DNA from: RGIG3102 sp964525015
GTDB lineage: Bacteria > Bacillota > Clostridia > Oscillospirales > Ruminococcaceae
Length of the DNA: 64,000 bases
Reading direction: 5' to 3'
Assembly: GCA_964525015.1 (NCBI GenBank)
Contig: CAZGFY010000002.1
Location: 95,578-159,577 of the forward strand
Under the pieces are notes generated by a model. The model made no database searches, was not told the origin of the DNA, and was given only the letters and a program-made list of their open reading frames with translations. Positions 23,136 through 31,514 of this stretch are shown here, in pieces. Both the position numbers and the translations under genes were made by a program. Positions within the stretch are counted from its first letter, which is position 1. Each line of letters begins with the position of its first letter.

Positions 23136-24698
23136 CTATCTTCCAACTACGCCAGTTTGATTAATTAATCTATCTAGTAATTCATCCATAACTGTCATAA
23201 TCCTTGAAGCAGCATTGTAAGATTGCTGATACTTCATTAAATCCATTGTTTCCTCATCTTGGTTAACTGATGAAATCGACATTCTTGAAGTTGAGATTTG
23301 ATTTAATACAGTTATATGGTTTGAAAGCAAACTTGAAGCCGCTTTTCTATCGATAGATTGAACACTTTGAAGAGTGTCATACATATCTTGAACTGTTCCT
23401 TTATATATACTAATATTAGTTCCACTTCCATCTGGATTTGGAATTTCAACATTGATTTCATCACTTGTTAATGATTGAATCATTGCCAAAATATTACTAT
23501 AATCAGTAGACGGTGCATCTGGGTCTTTACTTAGTGTTAAATTAACTTCACCATTCATCCATTTATCAGAAACTTTGATGTTTGTAGCTGTAAAAGGACC
23601 AGTTCCACTTGTTGTTTCAAATAAATCATTTCTAATTTCAGCACCTGTAGCAGGGTCTACTGTTGCATTTAAATCATTTAATGTTGTTGCAAGTTCATTA
23701 ACAAAGCTATTAAACATTTTTTCATAATATCCAATACCTCTAACATCGCTACCATCAAACACTTCTGATTTATTCATCATATCAAGTTCGCCTTTAAGAA
23801 CACCATTTGGAAATGAATCCACTAAATTCGCACTAACAGTTCCTGTTAAAGCATCTTGAATAGTTACAGTTTGTGGCTCAGTTGTTGAGTCAAATGCAAT
23901 CTCTGCACTTTTATCATTTGATATTAATGTATGCACATTTCCATCTGTATCAGTAAATGTAACTGTTAATTCTTCATATGCTGTTCCGTAAGAAGTGTTA
24001 GTTGTGATTTTTGCATTAATTGGCAGGTATGTAGCCAAATCATCAAGCAGTAAATTTCTTTGGTCTTGAAGTTCTAGTGCTGGCTGACCTAGAATTTGAC
24101 TATTTTTTATAGATACATTTAATTCTGTTATAGAATCTAAAATTGTGTTTATATTAGGAATTGTGGCATCTTCCATCTTGCTTATTAAATCTGTTTTAAC
24201 ATCTTGTATAGCTGTACCTTTTTGATACACTTGATTCATTAAAACTTCCATAGCACTTCTAACAACGGCTTCGATATTCCCTGTTGAAGAATTTTGAGTT
24301 GTTGCCATAGTATTTAATTGAGTGATAACATCATTTAACGCTGCTCTAATCCCCTCTGCATCTGTTTCATCGAATATATTTCCTATATCCTCTAAAATCG
24401 CATCAGTTGCATCAGCTGTTCCCACTTTTGAAATTTGATTTCTATATTGTAAATCAAGATAAGGATCTCTAATTTGAGATATTCCAATCATTTGAACACC
24501 TTGACCTACCCCAACATCATAAGTTGGCGCCCAAAATCCTGGTGCAGTAGGGCTAAGGCTCACTACATCAAGTCTTTGTCTTGTATAACCAACTGTATTC
24601 ATATTCGTTAAGTTTTGGCCAGCTATATCTATTGCAGTTTGTGCTGCTTGTAGTCCCATTTGGGCTGTGGTAAATCCCGTAAAAGTTGAACGTAACAT
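23136..24698 (-). CDS. flgK: Flagellar hook-associated protein FlgK (HAP1)
   Basis: FlgK forms the first hook-filament junction layer. The 520-residue product begins MLRSTFTGFTTAQMGLQAAQTAIDIAGQNLTNMNTVGYTRQRLD, the rod/hook-type N-terminal motif. It ends with the matching coil VNQDEETMDLMKYQQSYNAASRIMTVMDELLDRLINQTGVVGR. Length and ends are ordinary. It lies between the flgN-like chaperone gene and flgL. Confidence 0.96.
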   Translation of the reverse strand: MLRSTFTGFTTAQMGLQAAQTAIDIAGQNLTNMNTVGYTRQRLDVVSLSPTAPGFWAPTYDVGVGQGVQMIGISQIRDPYLDLQYRNQISKVGTADATDAILEDIGNIFDETDAEGIRAALNDVITQLNTMATTQNSSTGNIEAVVRSAMEVLMNQVYQKGTAIQDVKTDLISKMEDATIPNINTILDSITELNVSIKNSQILGQPALELQDQRNLLLDDLATYLPINAKITTNTSYGTAYEELTVTFTDTDGNVHTLISNDKSAEIAFDSTTEPQTVTIQDALTGTVSANLVDSFPNGVLKGELDMMNKSEVFDGSDVRGIGYYEKMFNSFVNELATTLNDLNATVDPATGAEIRNDLFETTSGTGPFTATNIKVSDKWMNGEVNLTLSKDPDAPSTDYSNILAMIQSLTSDEINVEIPNPDGSGTNISIYKGTVQDMYDTLQSVQSIDRKAASSLLSNHITVLNQISTSRMSISSVNQDEETMDLMKYQQSYNAASRIMTVMDELLDRLINQTGVVGR

Positions 24699-24712
24699 TT
24701 TTTTCTCCTTTT

Positions 24713-25159
24713 TTAAACACTTCTATCTGTTAAAGATGATTCCATTCCATTATTTTGCTTTGATTGATTATAAATACTGCCTCTTCTATCAAGCTCTTTT
24801 TGTATTTCTTTTAAATTCACCTTGATAATAGTGTTAACATCTTCATTAACCTGTGAAAACATTTGAATTTCTCGGCTTAAAGCTTCAAAAAGTGGTGCTA
24901 ATTTTTCAGTTTCTTCTTGCGAAGTTTTTTCTAGTATTTCTCTAAAGGATAAATCTTTAAATCCTAATTCTTCTTGAAGTGTTTCTCTTTTTTTATCTAA
25001 TCCTTTAATTGCTAAAATTAATGATTGTTCTTTTGTCATACATTCATCTATTGTAGCTGTTTTATTATCTTTTGCAGCTTTTAATTTAATATTTGCTATT
25101 ACAGTTAAATCCACAAAAACCGCTATTAAATCTTTGATAACCTTTTCAAATTTTTCCAT
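24713..25159 (-). CDS. flgN: FlgN-like flagellar chaperone
   Basis: A 148-residue, mostly helical cytosolic protein with no membrane segment. Coiled helices span LIAVFVDLTVIANIKLKAAKDNKTATIDECMTKEQSLILAIKGLDKKRETLQEELG, the typical FlgN layout. Its place between flgM and flgK supports the role of export chaperone for FlgK and FlgL. Sequence identity in this family is low, so the call leans on position. Confidence 0.85.
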   Translation of the reverse strand: MEKFEKVIKDLIAVFVDLTVIANIKLKAAKDNKTATIDECMTKEQSLILAIKGLDKKRETLQEELGFKDLSFREILEKTSQEETEKLAPLFEALSREIQMFSQVNEDVNTIIKVNLKEIQKELDRRGSIYNQSKQNNGMESSLTDRSV

Positions 25160-25174
25160 AAACTACTCCTTTAG

Positions 25175-25474
25175 TTATAGGCCTAATATCCTTTTTGCAA
25201 TTTCATCAGCATTAATTTCATAGCTGTTATTTGCAATTGCATTTTTAAGATTTTCTATTTTGTCTTCATCAGTAATTTGGTTTACTTCTGCATTAATTTT
25301 ATCTGCTAAAGCTTTATTTATAGCATTTTCTTTATCTGTTTCTTTGTATGAAGAAATGACAATTTCATCAAACTGCCTTCCTTGAGTTTTTTTGCTAGGT
25401 GCAGGTTGATTTTTATGGTTTTGTGATATTTTATTTTGTGAATGATTATACACTTTATCTATTGAAATACTCAT
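25175..25474 (-). CDS. flgM: Anti-sigma-28 factor FlgM
   Basis: FlgM holds the flagellar sigma factor until the hook is finished, then is exported. I use ATG 25474, since GGAGG lies 7 bases before it. The protein of about 99 residues has a disordered, basic N-terminus (HSQNKISQNHKNQPAPSKKTQGR), then DEIVISS and the conserved sigma-binding end IENLKNAIANNSYEINADEIAKRIL. It heads the flgM-flgN-flgK-flgL-DUF6470-fliW-csrA unit and has its own sigma-28-like promoter. Confidence 0.93.
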   Translation of the reverse strand: MSISIDKVYNHSQNKISQNHKNQPAPSKKTQGRQFDEIVISSYKETDKENAINKALADKINAEVNQITDEDKIENLKNAIANNSYEINADEIAKRILGL

Positions 25475-25504
25475 TTTCATTCCTCCAATTCTTTACTATA
25501 ATTA

Positions 25505-25530
25505 ATATCGACCAAAAAAGTAATATATTA
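25505..25530 (-). promoter_or_regulatory. Sigma-28-like promoter of flgM
   Basis: Minus-strand TAAT (25527-25530), 14-base spacer, GTCGATAT (25505-25512), close to the flagellin promoter TAAG-N14-GCCGATAT. It overlaps the stop codon of the nucleotidyltransferase gene and lies about 30 bases before flgM. Confidence 0.7.
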
Positions 25531-26706
25531 AGTATTATTATCTTCATTTTTATTAAATTTATCACTAATTTTATATCCGATATTTTTTATGCTTCTTATA
25601 GTTAATTTAATTGCTCTTTTAATATAGTTTTTCACACTAGTGAAAGCTAATTTTATCCTTTTTCCTATTATTCTAAAAAATCTTGTTAGTCTATACACCC
25701 TTAATAAATGCGGCTTTTTTTCTAAAGATGGATACAAGCCTTTCATATACTCAAGATCTGGAAACAGCCATTCTGTTAGCTGACTCTTTTCTTTAGTTAA
25801 ATCTTTATTTTTTTCTTCTTTTATTGTTAAACTAATAATGTTTTGAGCAAAATTTACGCCTTGATTACCTTTAGTTAAAATATATCTTTCAAGCGCTTTA
25901 TATTCATTATTTTCAGTTGGAAAAAAGCTTTTTCCAAACCAATATTCTAAAAGTTGCATTATATAGTCATTGAATTTTGTAAGTTTTAAGCTTTCAATTT
26001 CTTTTTTTACACTTATTTTATCCAGTAGTTTTTCTTCCATTTTATAAAAGCAGTATAAATCAATTAATTTTTGCATATTAAGATTTTTTAAAACAAAATC
26101 TTCGGCTATTTGAGATATTAAATATATGTATGTTTCCTCAGGTGTCATTTCATGAATACACACTTTATCTCTTTTAATTTTATAAATAGTAACAGGTTTT
26201 ACAAAATATTTTTTTAATCTTCTGGATAAAAAATCCATTTTAACACAAAGTTTTAAATTAATATTACCATTTAATTTATAGAATATTTTTTCTTTTTTTT
26301 CATTCTCACTAACAAAGACAAAACCTAAAAGTTTAAGTGCTGTTTCAGCTTGCTTTTCTTTGCCTTTTTCAATTAAAATACTCACATGATTTAGTGCACG
26401 CATCTGAGTTTTTGGGTAATATTTTCTAAAATCAAATCCTGATATAAGCATACTATGTATATGTTTTTTTTCTAAAGCATCAAGTACACCCCTAACTACG
26501 CTTGGATATTTTTCATCGCTTAATATAGCTTTTTTATAGCTATCTTCAACCTCTTTTTTCCAAGCACCTTTAATGTCTTGTCCAATTATTCCGTAATATA
26601 ATAAGTTCTGAACTTTTAATTCTTCGGATAATCTATTTATTTGAGACCATTGTGGATTTATATTCCATTTTGGAAATGGTTTTTGATTGATAATAGAAGA
26701 AATCAC
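25528..26706 (-). CDS. Nucleotidyltransferase-fold family protein (NTP_transf_5-like)
   Basis: A protein of about 392 residues resembling the uncharacterised nucleotidyltransferase family. The family features are an N-terminal helical region, then HSMLISGFDFRKYYPKTQMRALNHVSILIEKGKEKQAETALKLLGF, where the usual metal Asp pair reads less clearly (HVSI in place of DxD), and VCIHEMTPEETYIYLISQIAEDFV. The C-terminus is basic. In family members the substrate is unknown; many lie in polysaccharide loci. The usual start here (GTG 26706) is poor: the frame stays open to an AAGGAG site, so the real start may be an unusual codon near 26751. It may be catalytically weak. Placement inside the flagellar locus is unusual. 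Confidence 0.7.
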   Translation of the reverse strand: MISSIINQKPFPKWNINPQWSQINRLSEELKVQNLLYYGIIGQDIKGAWKKEVEDSYKKAILSDEKYPSVVRGVLDALEKKHIHSMLISGFDFRKYYPKTQMRALNHVSILIEKGKEKQAETALKLLGFVFVSENEKKEKIFYKLNGNINLKLCVKMDFLSRRLKKYFVKPVTIYKIKRDKVCIHEMTPEETYIYLISQIAEDFVLKNLNMQKLIDLYCFYKMEEKLLDKISVKKEIESLKLTKFNDYIMQLLEYWFGKSFFPTENNEYKALERYILTKGNQGVNFAQNIISLTIKEEKNKDLTKEKSQLTEWLFPDLEYMKGLYPSLEKKPHLLRVYRLTRFFRIIGKRIKLAFTSVKNYIKRAIKLTIRSIKNIGYKISDKFNKNEDNNT

Positions 26707-26761
26707 GCTGATAAAACAAATTTCTTCATATTTCCTATTAATTTTTTCGATTTTTATCAGC
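26707..26761. repeat. 10-bp perfect inverted repeat around the start region of the nucleotidyltransferase gene
   Basis: GCTGATAAAA (26707-26716) and TTTTATCAGC (26752-26761) are perfect complements 35 bases apart. One arm touches the AAAGGAG ribosome binding site and the other lies in the extended reading frame, so the hairpin could limit translation. Confidence 0.6.
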
Positions 26762-26796
26762 TCCTTTGTAAAATTTCACCAATCTAATATACAAGT

Positions 26797-26827
26797 ATAA
26801 ATCCCCTAACAATATCAGGGGATTTAT
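26797..26827 (-). terminator. Terminator of the fliD-fliS-fliT-like unit
   Basis: ATAAATCCCCT and AGGGGATTTAT form an 11-bp perfect stem (26797-26807 with 26817-26827), just after the stop of the fliT-like gene. Confidence 0.85.
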
Positions 26828-26831
26828 ATAA

Positions 26832-27236
26832 TTATTTGTTATAAAAAGAATTTTTTCCAGAAATATGCCTATTTAACTCTTCATCTTTTTTAATGATTTT
26901 TTGCGCAACAAGTTTTGACTCTTTAATTATTTTTATAAGTTCTTTTAAACGTTCATCTCTTATAAACTCACTTTTTGATTCATCGCCTTTTAAAAACATT
27001 ACAAAGTTTTTTAAATTAACATCCTTTTCTTTCCTTGTAAGTTTTGCGATATTTTCATCAATCATCTTACAGCCATCTATTTCAATAGCTCTTTTCGTAA
27101 GAGTTTCACGAATTCCAGCATTATCATCACTTTTAAAGCTTTTTTCAAGCTCATTTGTTAAAGAATGAACTTTTAGTAATGCTTTAAATCTCAAGTTCAT
27201 CTCATCTATGATATTTTGAATAAAAGTATCTGTCAT
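26832..27236 (-). CDS. FliT-like flagellar protein (hypothetical)
   Basis: A 134-residue, helix-rich, charged cytosolic protein I cannot place by motif. It contains ERLKELIKIIKESKLVAQKIIKKDEELNR near the C-terminus. It overlaps the end of fliS by 4 bases, the position where fliT lies in many genomes. FliT is the export chaperone of FliD, which is encoded two genes upstream. Function is inferred from position only. Confidence 0.65.
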   Translation of the reverse strand: MTDTFIQNIIDEMNLRFKALLKVHSLTNELEKSFKSDDNAGIRETLTKRAIEIDGCKMIDENIAKLTRKEKDVNLKNFVMFLKGDESKSEFIRDERLKELIKIIKESKLVAQKIIKKDEELNRHISGKNSFYNK

Positions 27237-27595
27237 GTATTTTTACCTGCTTCTTGAAATGTTGATTTTAAATCTTGAACAAGCGGACGCAATTCTTGTA
27301 TAACACTAATATTCTTTGAAGCTTTAACACGAGAAATCTCATACATAAAGAAATTATACATATTTGATAGTTCTCTGCTTATTGGGTAATTATAATCTAG
27401 TGTGTCCTTTAAGTATGTAACAATTTCTATACATTTATCCACTGAACTTATAAATAATTCTTGATTATTAATACTAATAGCTATCTCAGCTTTTTTTAAT
27501 CTATTAAGAAGCTCATCATAAACTAAATCTAATAGCTCAGATTTTGTCATTGAAAATATTGCCTGTTCTTTATAATTTTGCTGATATGTGTTCAT
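27233..27595 (-). CDS. fliS: Flagellin export chaperone FliS
   Basis: FliS binds flagellin in the cytoplasm and stops early polymerisation. The 120-residue product starts MNTYQQNYKEQAIFSMTKSELLDLVYDELLNRLKKAEIAI, matching the family NxYxxxxIxTAxPxxLxxxLYDG pattern, with ISRELSNMYNFFMYEISRVKASKNI later on. It follows fliD by 18 bases. Confidence 0.94.
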   Translation of the reverse strand: MNTYQQNYKEQAIFSMTKSELLDLVYDELLNRLKKAEIAISINNQELFISSVDKCIEIVTYLKDTLDYNYPISRELSNMYNFFMYEISRVKASKNISVIQELRPLVQDLKSTFQEAGKNT

Positions 27596-27613
27596 AGCTT
27601 TTTCGCCTTTCTT

Positions 27614-30001
27614 TTAGAATTGAATTGAACTTAGATATGAGCTTTGAGAGTTCATTTCTGCTATAAGTGTTTCAAGGGTTGTAAATTGTTTTGTGTATCT
27701 ATCTGTTTCCATTTGAAGTGTATTTTTAAGGCTTTCAATCTCATCTTCCATATCTTCAATCATATCTAATAATGAGTTTTCTAAAACAGAAGTTGGAGCA
27801 AATTCACTACCTGCTTTTTCAACAAGTAATCCTTTAGTTGCACCAGACATACTTGCATATTTATCCATTACATCTTTAATTTCTGTAACTAAACCATTAA
27901 TCCCAAGGCTTGAAGAATCTTCTTCACCTGAAAGTAATTCTTGAACCATGGTTGGATCTTCTTTTAAAGCAGACTCAAATTTAGATTCATCAAATATAAG
28001 TTTACCATTGTCTGCATAGTTTGTTGAAACAGTTATTCCCATTTCTTCAAATTCATTTCTTAAAGTTGCTGGTATCATAAATCTTAAATCATCAACTAAT
28101 GATGTCATAATTGAATCGCCATATAATAATCCTTTTTTAGCTTCTTCTTCCCATAATTCGATTTCGCTTTCGCTCATTTCTTTCTTTTCATCAGCAGTTA
28201 GAGCGTAATAATCGTTATCTGGTCTTTCTTTAGCTTGTGTGTTAACCATTTCTAAAATCTTATTATATTCATCGATAAACTCTTTAACTAAATCAGTTGT
28301 AGCCTCGGTATCTATTGCAACATCAAATGATACAGCTTCTGATGCTGTGTCTAATTCTAGTGATGTTGTTCCATCTGCATTTACAACTTCATTATATCCA
28401 AAAGTTCCAGAAACTGTAACTTCCATACCTTCAGAAGTGATTGTATTAGTTCCACGAGTGATTTCTACTATTTCGCCAGAAGCATATTGAACAGCAACAA
28501 CGGCATCTTTTCCTTCTTGACCTTTAAGCACTGATGGATTAAACATAGCCTGAGCTAAAGTTCCTTTTAAATCAATTTCCCCAGCTGCACCATCATAATT
28601 TGAAGTGATGGTAAATTTATCAGTTTCTTTTTGATAGTCAACTTTTATTCCAAGTTCATCTATACCATTGATTGTGTTAATAATTTCACTAATTGAGCTA
28701 TCCCAAGTTAGCCCATGCTCTGTTAAATCAATTAATTCTCCATCTGCATTTTGAATTGTCATTGCACCTGAAGCTAAAGACGCATCATATCCAGCAAATC
28801 CTGATTCAGCTAAGCTTTTTGATGTATTTAATCTGTTTGAAATTCCAGCTTCAACACCAAGCACGCCATTTTCACCAAGTAAATTATTACTAGCATATGC
28901 AAGTGAAAAACTTGAAGTTGCATCAGCCGAACCATCTGGAGTAATTGTTTGGAAAGTTAGTTCACCTTCTGAAGATAAGCCAACTTCAACTCTTCCTTTG
29001 CCAATTTCTGTATTAATTTGATTTTGAAGCTCAGCTTGTAAATCTGCAAGTGTACCACCTGTGAATTCGCCTAAAGTAATATCATAAACTTTGCTATTAT
29101 ATTCAAATTTAATTTCAGCACCTGAAAGAGCCTCTGCCATTGTTTGCTCTTTAACAACATCAGCAGTATTTTTAGCTGTAAATCCAGAAGTTAAGATTTT
29201 TGCACCATCTTCGCCTAAATCTGAAAGTGATTCGCCTTCTGCTAATATACCTAAATCAACTAAAGCATCGCCTGTGCTTGAGTAAAATTCAATTTCTCCG
29301 CCTCTTGGGTCAGTGTTAGTGACTGTGATTTTACCTCCAGAAGCTGAAAAATTAATAACATCAGCTAGAGTTTGACCATTTTTTAATTCAACGCCTTCTG
29401 CAGATTTATTTATTAAATTAACAATTTCTTCTGGTGAATCGATATCTGAAATCGGTAGTCCATCTTCATTTTCTATTTTTAAAGTGTATTTATCTTCACC
29501 ATATTTAAAAGTTATAGTATCACCCACAACTGAGCTGATATTTGCTGAAGAAGTTAGGCTATTATTTAATTTTCCAGTTGAAACAACACCCGTGCTAACT
29601 TTATTTGTACTAGTTGCGAATGCATTTTGAGCAAGACTTTTAACGCCTAGTATATCAAATGGATTTTGAGTTTCAGAAGCACCTGAAACTGATACATATT
29701 TTGCATATTCACCTATCGCTTCAATATTATTCATTGCATATAAAGTGCTTGATAATAAATTAGAGTCTGAAGTGAATGAAGTGTATTTTTGAGTAAATTC
29801 ATATAACTCTTTTGAAACACTTTGAAACGCTTCTTGCTCCCATTTTAATTCTTGCAAATCCCTATTTGCATTATCTATTTTAGTTTGTGTACCAATTGTC
29901 ATTCCTTCAATTAAAGAATCTCTATCAAGACCGGAAGCAAGACCACCGTACCCATTAATTGAACTTGAACTTGTTGATGATAATCCACCTATTGATGACA
30001 T
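27614..30001 (-). CDS. fliD: Flagellar filament cap protein FliD (HAP2)
   Basis: FliD caps the filament and directs flagellin folding at the tip. The 795-residue product starts with a Ser/Gly-rich stretch, then GGLASGLDRDSLIEGMTIGTQTKID, the standard FliD N-terminus. It ends with a long coiled coil (EDMEDEIESLKNTLQMETDRYTKQFTTLETLIAEMNSQSSYLSSIQF). It is longer than the common 450-600 residues because of extra exposed domains between about residues 120 and 540. Such domains vary between strains and often face the host or phage. It has a sigma-28-like promoter. Confidence 0.95.
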   Translation of the reverse strand: MSSIGGLSSTSSSSINGYGGLASGLDRDSLIEGMTIGTQTKIDNANRDLQELKWEQEAFQSVSKELYEFTQKYTSFTSDSNLLSSTLYAMNNIEAIGEYAKYVSVSGASETQNPFDILGVKSLAQNAFATSTNKVSTGVVSTGKLNNSLTSSANISSVVGDTITFKYGEDKYTLKIENEDGLPISDIDSPEEIVNLINKSAEGVELKNGQTLADVINFSASGGKITVTNTDPRGGEIEFYSSTGDALVDLGILAEGESLSDLGEDGAKILTSGFTAKNTADVVKEQTMAEALSGAEIKFEYNSKVYDITLGEFTGGTLADLQAELQNQINTEIGKGRVEVGLSSEGELTFQTITPDGSADATSSFSLAYASNNLLGENGVLGVEAGISNRLNTSKSLAESGFAGYDASLASGAMTIQNADGELIDLTEHGLTWDSSISEIINTINGIDELGIKVDYQKETDKFTITSNYDGAAGEIDLKGTLAQAMFNPSVLKGQEGKDAVVAVQYASGEIVEITRGTNTITSEGMEVTVSGTFGYNEVVNADGTTSLELDTASEAVSFDVAIDTEATTDLVKEFIDEYNKILEMVNTQAKERPDNDYYALTADEKKEMSESEIELWEEEAKKGLLYGDSIMTSLVDDLRFMIPATLRNEFEEMGITVSTNYADNGKLIFDESKFESALKEDPTMVQELLSGEEDSSSLGINGLVTEIKDVMDKYASMSGATKGLLVEKAGSEFAPTSVLENSLLDMIEDMEDEIESLKNTLQMETDRYTKQFTTLETLIAEMNSQSSYLSSIQF

Positions 30002-30057
30002 AATATCCTCCTTATATTTAACGTGCTCTGCACCAAGATTACATTCTTATAATACTA

Positions 30058-30083
30058 TTATCGACATAAAATAAGAATAGTTA
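30058..30083 (-). promoter_or_regulatory. Sigma-28-like promoter of fliD
   Basis: Minus-strand TAAC (30080-30083), 14-base spacer, GTCGATAA (30058-30065), the same spacing as at flgM and flagellin. The -35 lies in the terminator stem that follows comFB. Confidence 0.6.
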
Positions 30084-30105
30084 AGCAAATCTTAACTATT
30101 CTTAT
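30071..30105 (-). terminator. Terminator at the end of the large flagellar operon
   Basis: A 15-bp perfect stem (ATAAGAATAGTTAAG with CTTAACTATTCTTAT) around a 5-base loop, 10 bases after the comFB-like gene. The following tract TTATGTCG is weak. Confidence 0.75.
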
Positions 30106-30114
30106 TTGCAAAAT

Positions 30115-30711
30115 TTAATCTCTATGGTGCGGCACTTGAGCAACTCTCATACACGCTTTTGTAAGCTCTACGGCAACTTGACCAAGATACTTATTTTCGT
30201 AAAAATTAAGTAGTGGAGAAACTCTATCAGAGGCTGTTACAACATATTTTGATGGAAGATTTGTTAATGCTAAAGCTACAATATCTGCTTTACATCGAGT
30301 GCATTTACAAACATCAAAATCTTTAATATAATCATCTAAACGCAGTTTAACAATATATTCCATAACGCTAATGAACACATGCCCATCTTCCTCTGGAACT
30401 GGCTTTTTAGCTTTTAGAGCTTCATCTGTTTTAGTAACAGTTTTTTCTAACGCTAATTCTTTTAGCTTCTCTTCTTCTTCTTTTTGCTCTTTAAGAGTTT
30501 TCGTATTTTCATTATCTAATTCTTTTTCTAAAGAAGCCTCAATTTTTATTTCGATTTCATCGTTAACTTCCTTTTGATTTATAACCGACACATTGCTTGC
30601 TTCATTTATAATTGTTTTATTTACTTTTTCATTATTAACTTCTTGCTGTTCAGGTTGATCATTTGATAGTAAGCTTAAAACCCTGTCTGTCTTATTCGTT
30701 TTTTTAGGCAT
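30115..30711 (-). CDS. ComFB-domain protein with charged N-terminal extension
   Basis: A 198-residue protein. Residues 1-105 are highly charged and probably disordered or coiled (EKEEEEKLKELALE type sequence). Residues about 108-190 match the ComFB fold: FISVMEYIVKLRLDDYIKDFDVCKCTRCKADIVALALTNLPSKYV, with Cys135, Cys137 and Cys140 as a likely zinc site. ComFB proteins have been reported as cyclic-dinucleotide receptors that affect motility and competence in other bacteria. It follows a ParA-type ATPase gene by 24 bases and ends the flagellar operon. A c-di-GMP-linked motility role is inference. Confidence 0.82.
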   Translation of the reverse strand: MPKKTNKTDRVLSLLSNDQPEQQEVNNEKVNKTIINEASNVSVINQKEVNDEIEIKIEASLEKELDNENTKTLKEQKEEEEKLKELALEKTVTKTDEALKAKKPVPEEDGHVFISVMEYIVKLRLDDYIKDFDVCKCTRCKADIVALALTNLPSKYVVTASDRVSPLLNFYENKYLGQVAVELTKACMRVAQVPHHRD

Positions 30712-30734
30712 ACACCTTCACCTCTTTTAAACTA

Positions 30735-31499
30735 TTATTTTATTAATTCTAATACTTCATCAACAAAACGCTTATAATCCTGTGCAGGATTTGATCTTGG
30801 AGCGTAGTCAACAACAGTTATTCCATGTGCTGGAGCCTCAGCTACTGATACACTTGTTCGAATTTTAGTATCAAAAGTTTTGGTTCCAATTTGTTTTGCA
30901 ACGGCGCCTGCCATCTCTTCAACATCTTTTGCAAGATTTGTTTTTTTATTAAATCTTGTTAATAGTATGCCTAAAACCTTTAGATTTGGATTTAATGAAT
31001 TTCTCACTGCATCCACAGTATCTTTTAATTGTATAAGCCCCACTAAGCTTAAAATTTCACTCGACATTGGTATAATTAAATAATCAGCTGTTGCATAAGC
31101 ATTAACAGTTAAAATATTTAAAGCTGGTGGAGTATCAATGATAATATAATCATATGCCCATTCAACTTCTTCAATAGCCTTTTTTAATAAAAGACGTCTG
31201 TCTTCTTTTATATTAATTGCCTCTGTTTGACTTAGTAGAATATTAGAAGTTAATATATCGCCATAATCTTCTGTTCTTTTAATTGCTTCTTTAACCTGCT
31301 TTGTCCCAGTTAAAACTTCATATATGCCAAACCCATCTTCGATATTTACACCTAAAGAAAAGCCAAGGTTTCCTTGCGGGTCTAAATCTATTGATAAAAT
31401 CTTTTTTCCTTTTTTTGCTAAAAGTGAAATTAGTGCAGTAGTGGTTGTAGTTTTTCCTACACCACCTTTTTGATTCGTTAAAACAATTTTTATTGCCAC
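30735..31499 (-). CDS. ParA/Soj-family ATPase
   Basis: A 254-residue P-loop ATPase with the deviant Walker A KGGVGKTT (residues about 9-17), the DLDPQGNLGFSLG switch and the YIIIDTPPAL Walker B region. Such proteins form ATP-dependent dimers on DNA or membrane and position cargo. It resembles Soj/ParA more than FlhG, as it lacks the FlhG-type N-terminal activation helix. No parB partner is adjacent. As flhF and flhG are absent here, it may place or count flagella or chemoreceptor arrays; this is inference. Confidence 0.88.
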   Translation of the reverse strand: MAIKIVLTNQKGGVGKTTTTTALISLLAKKGKKILSIDLDPQGNLGFSLGVNIEDGFGIYEVLTGTKQVKEAIKRTEDYGDILTSNILLSQTEAINIKEDRRLLLKKAIEEVEWAYDYIIIDTPPALNILTVNAYATADYLIIPMSSEILSLVGLIQLKDTVDAVRNSLNPNLKVLGILLTRFNKKTNLAKDVEEMAGAVAKQIGTKTFDTKIRTSVSVAEAPAHGITVVDYAPRSNPAQDYKRFVDEVLELIK

Positions 31500-31514
31500 T
31501 ATATTATTACTCCT

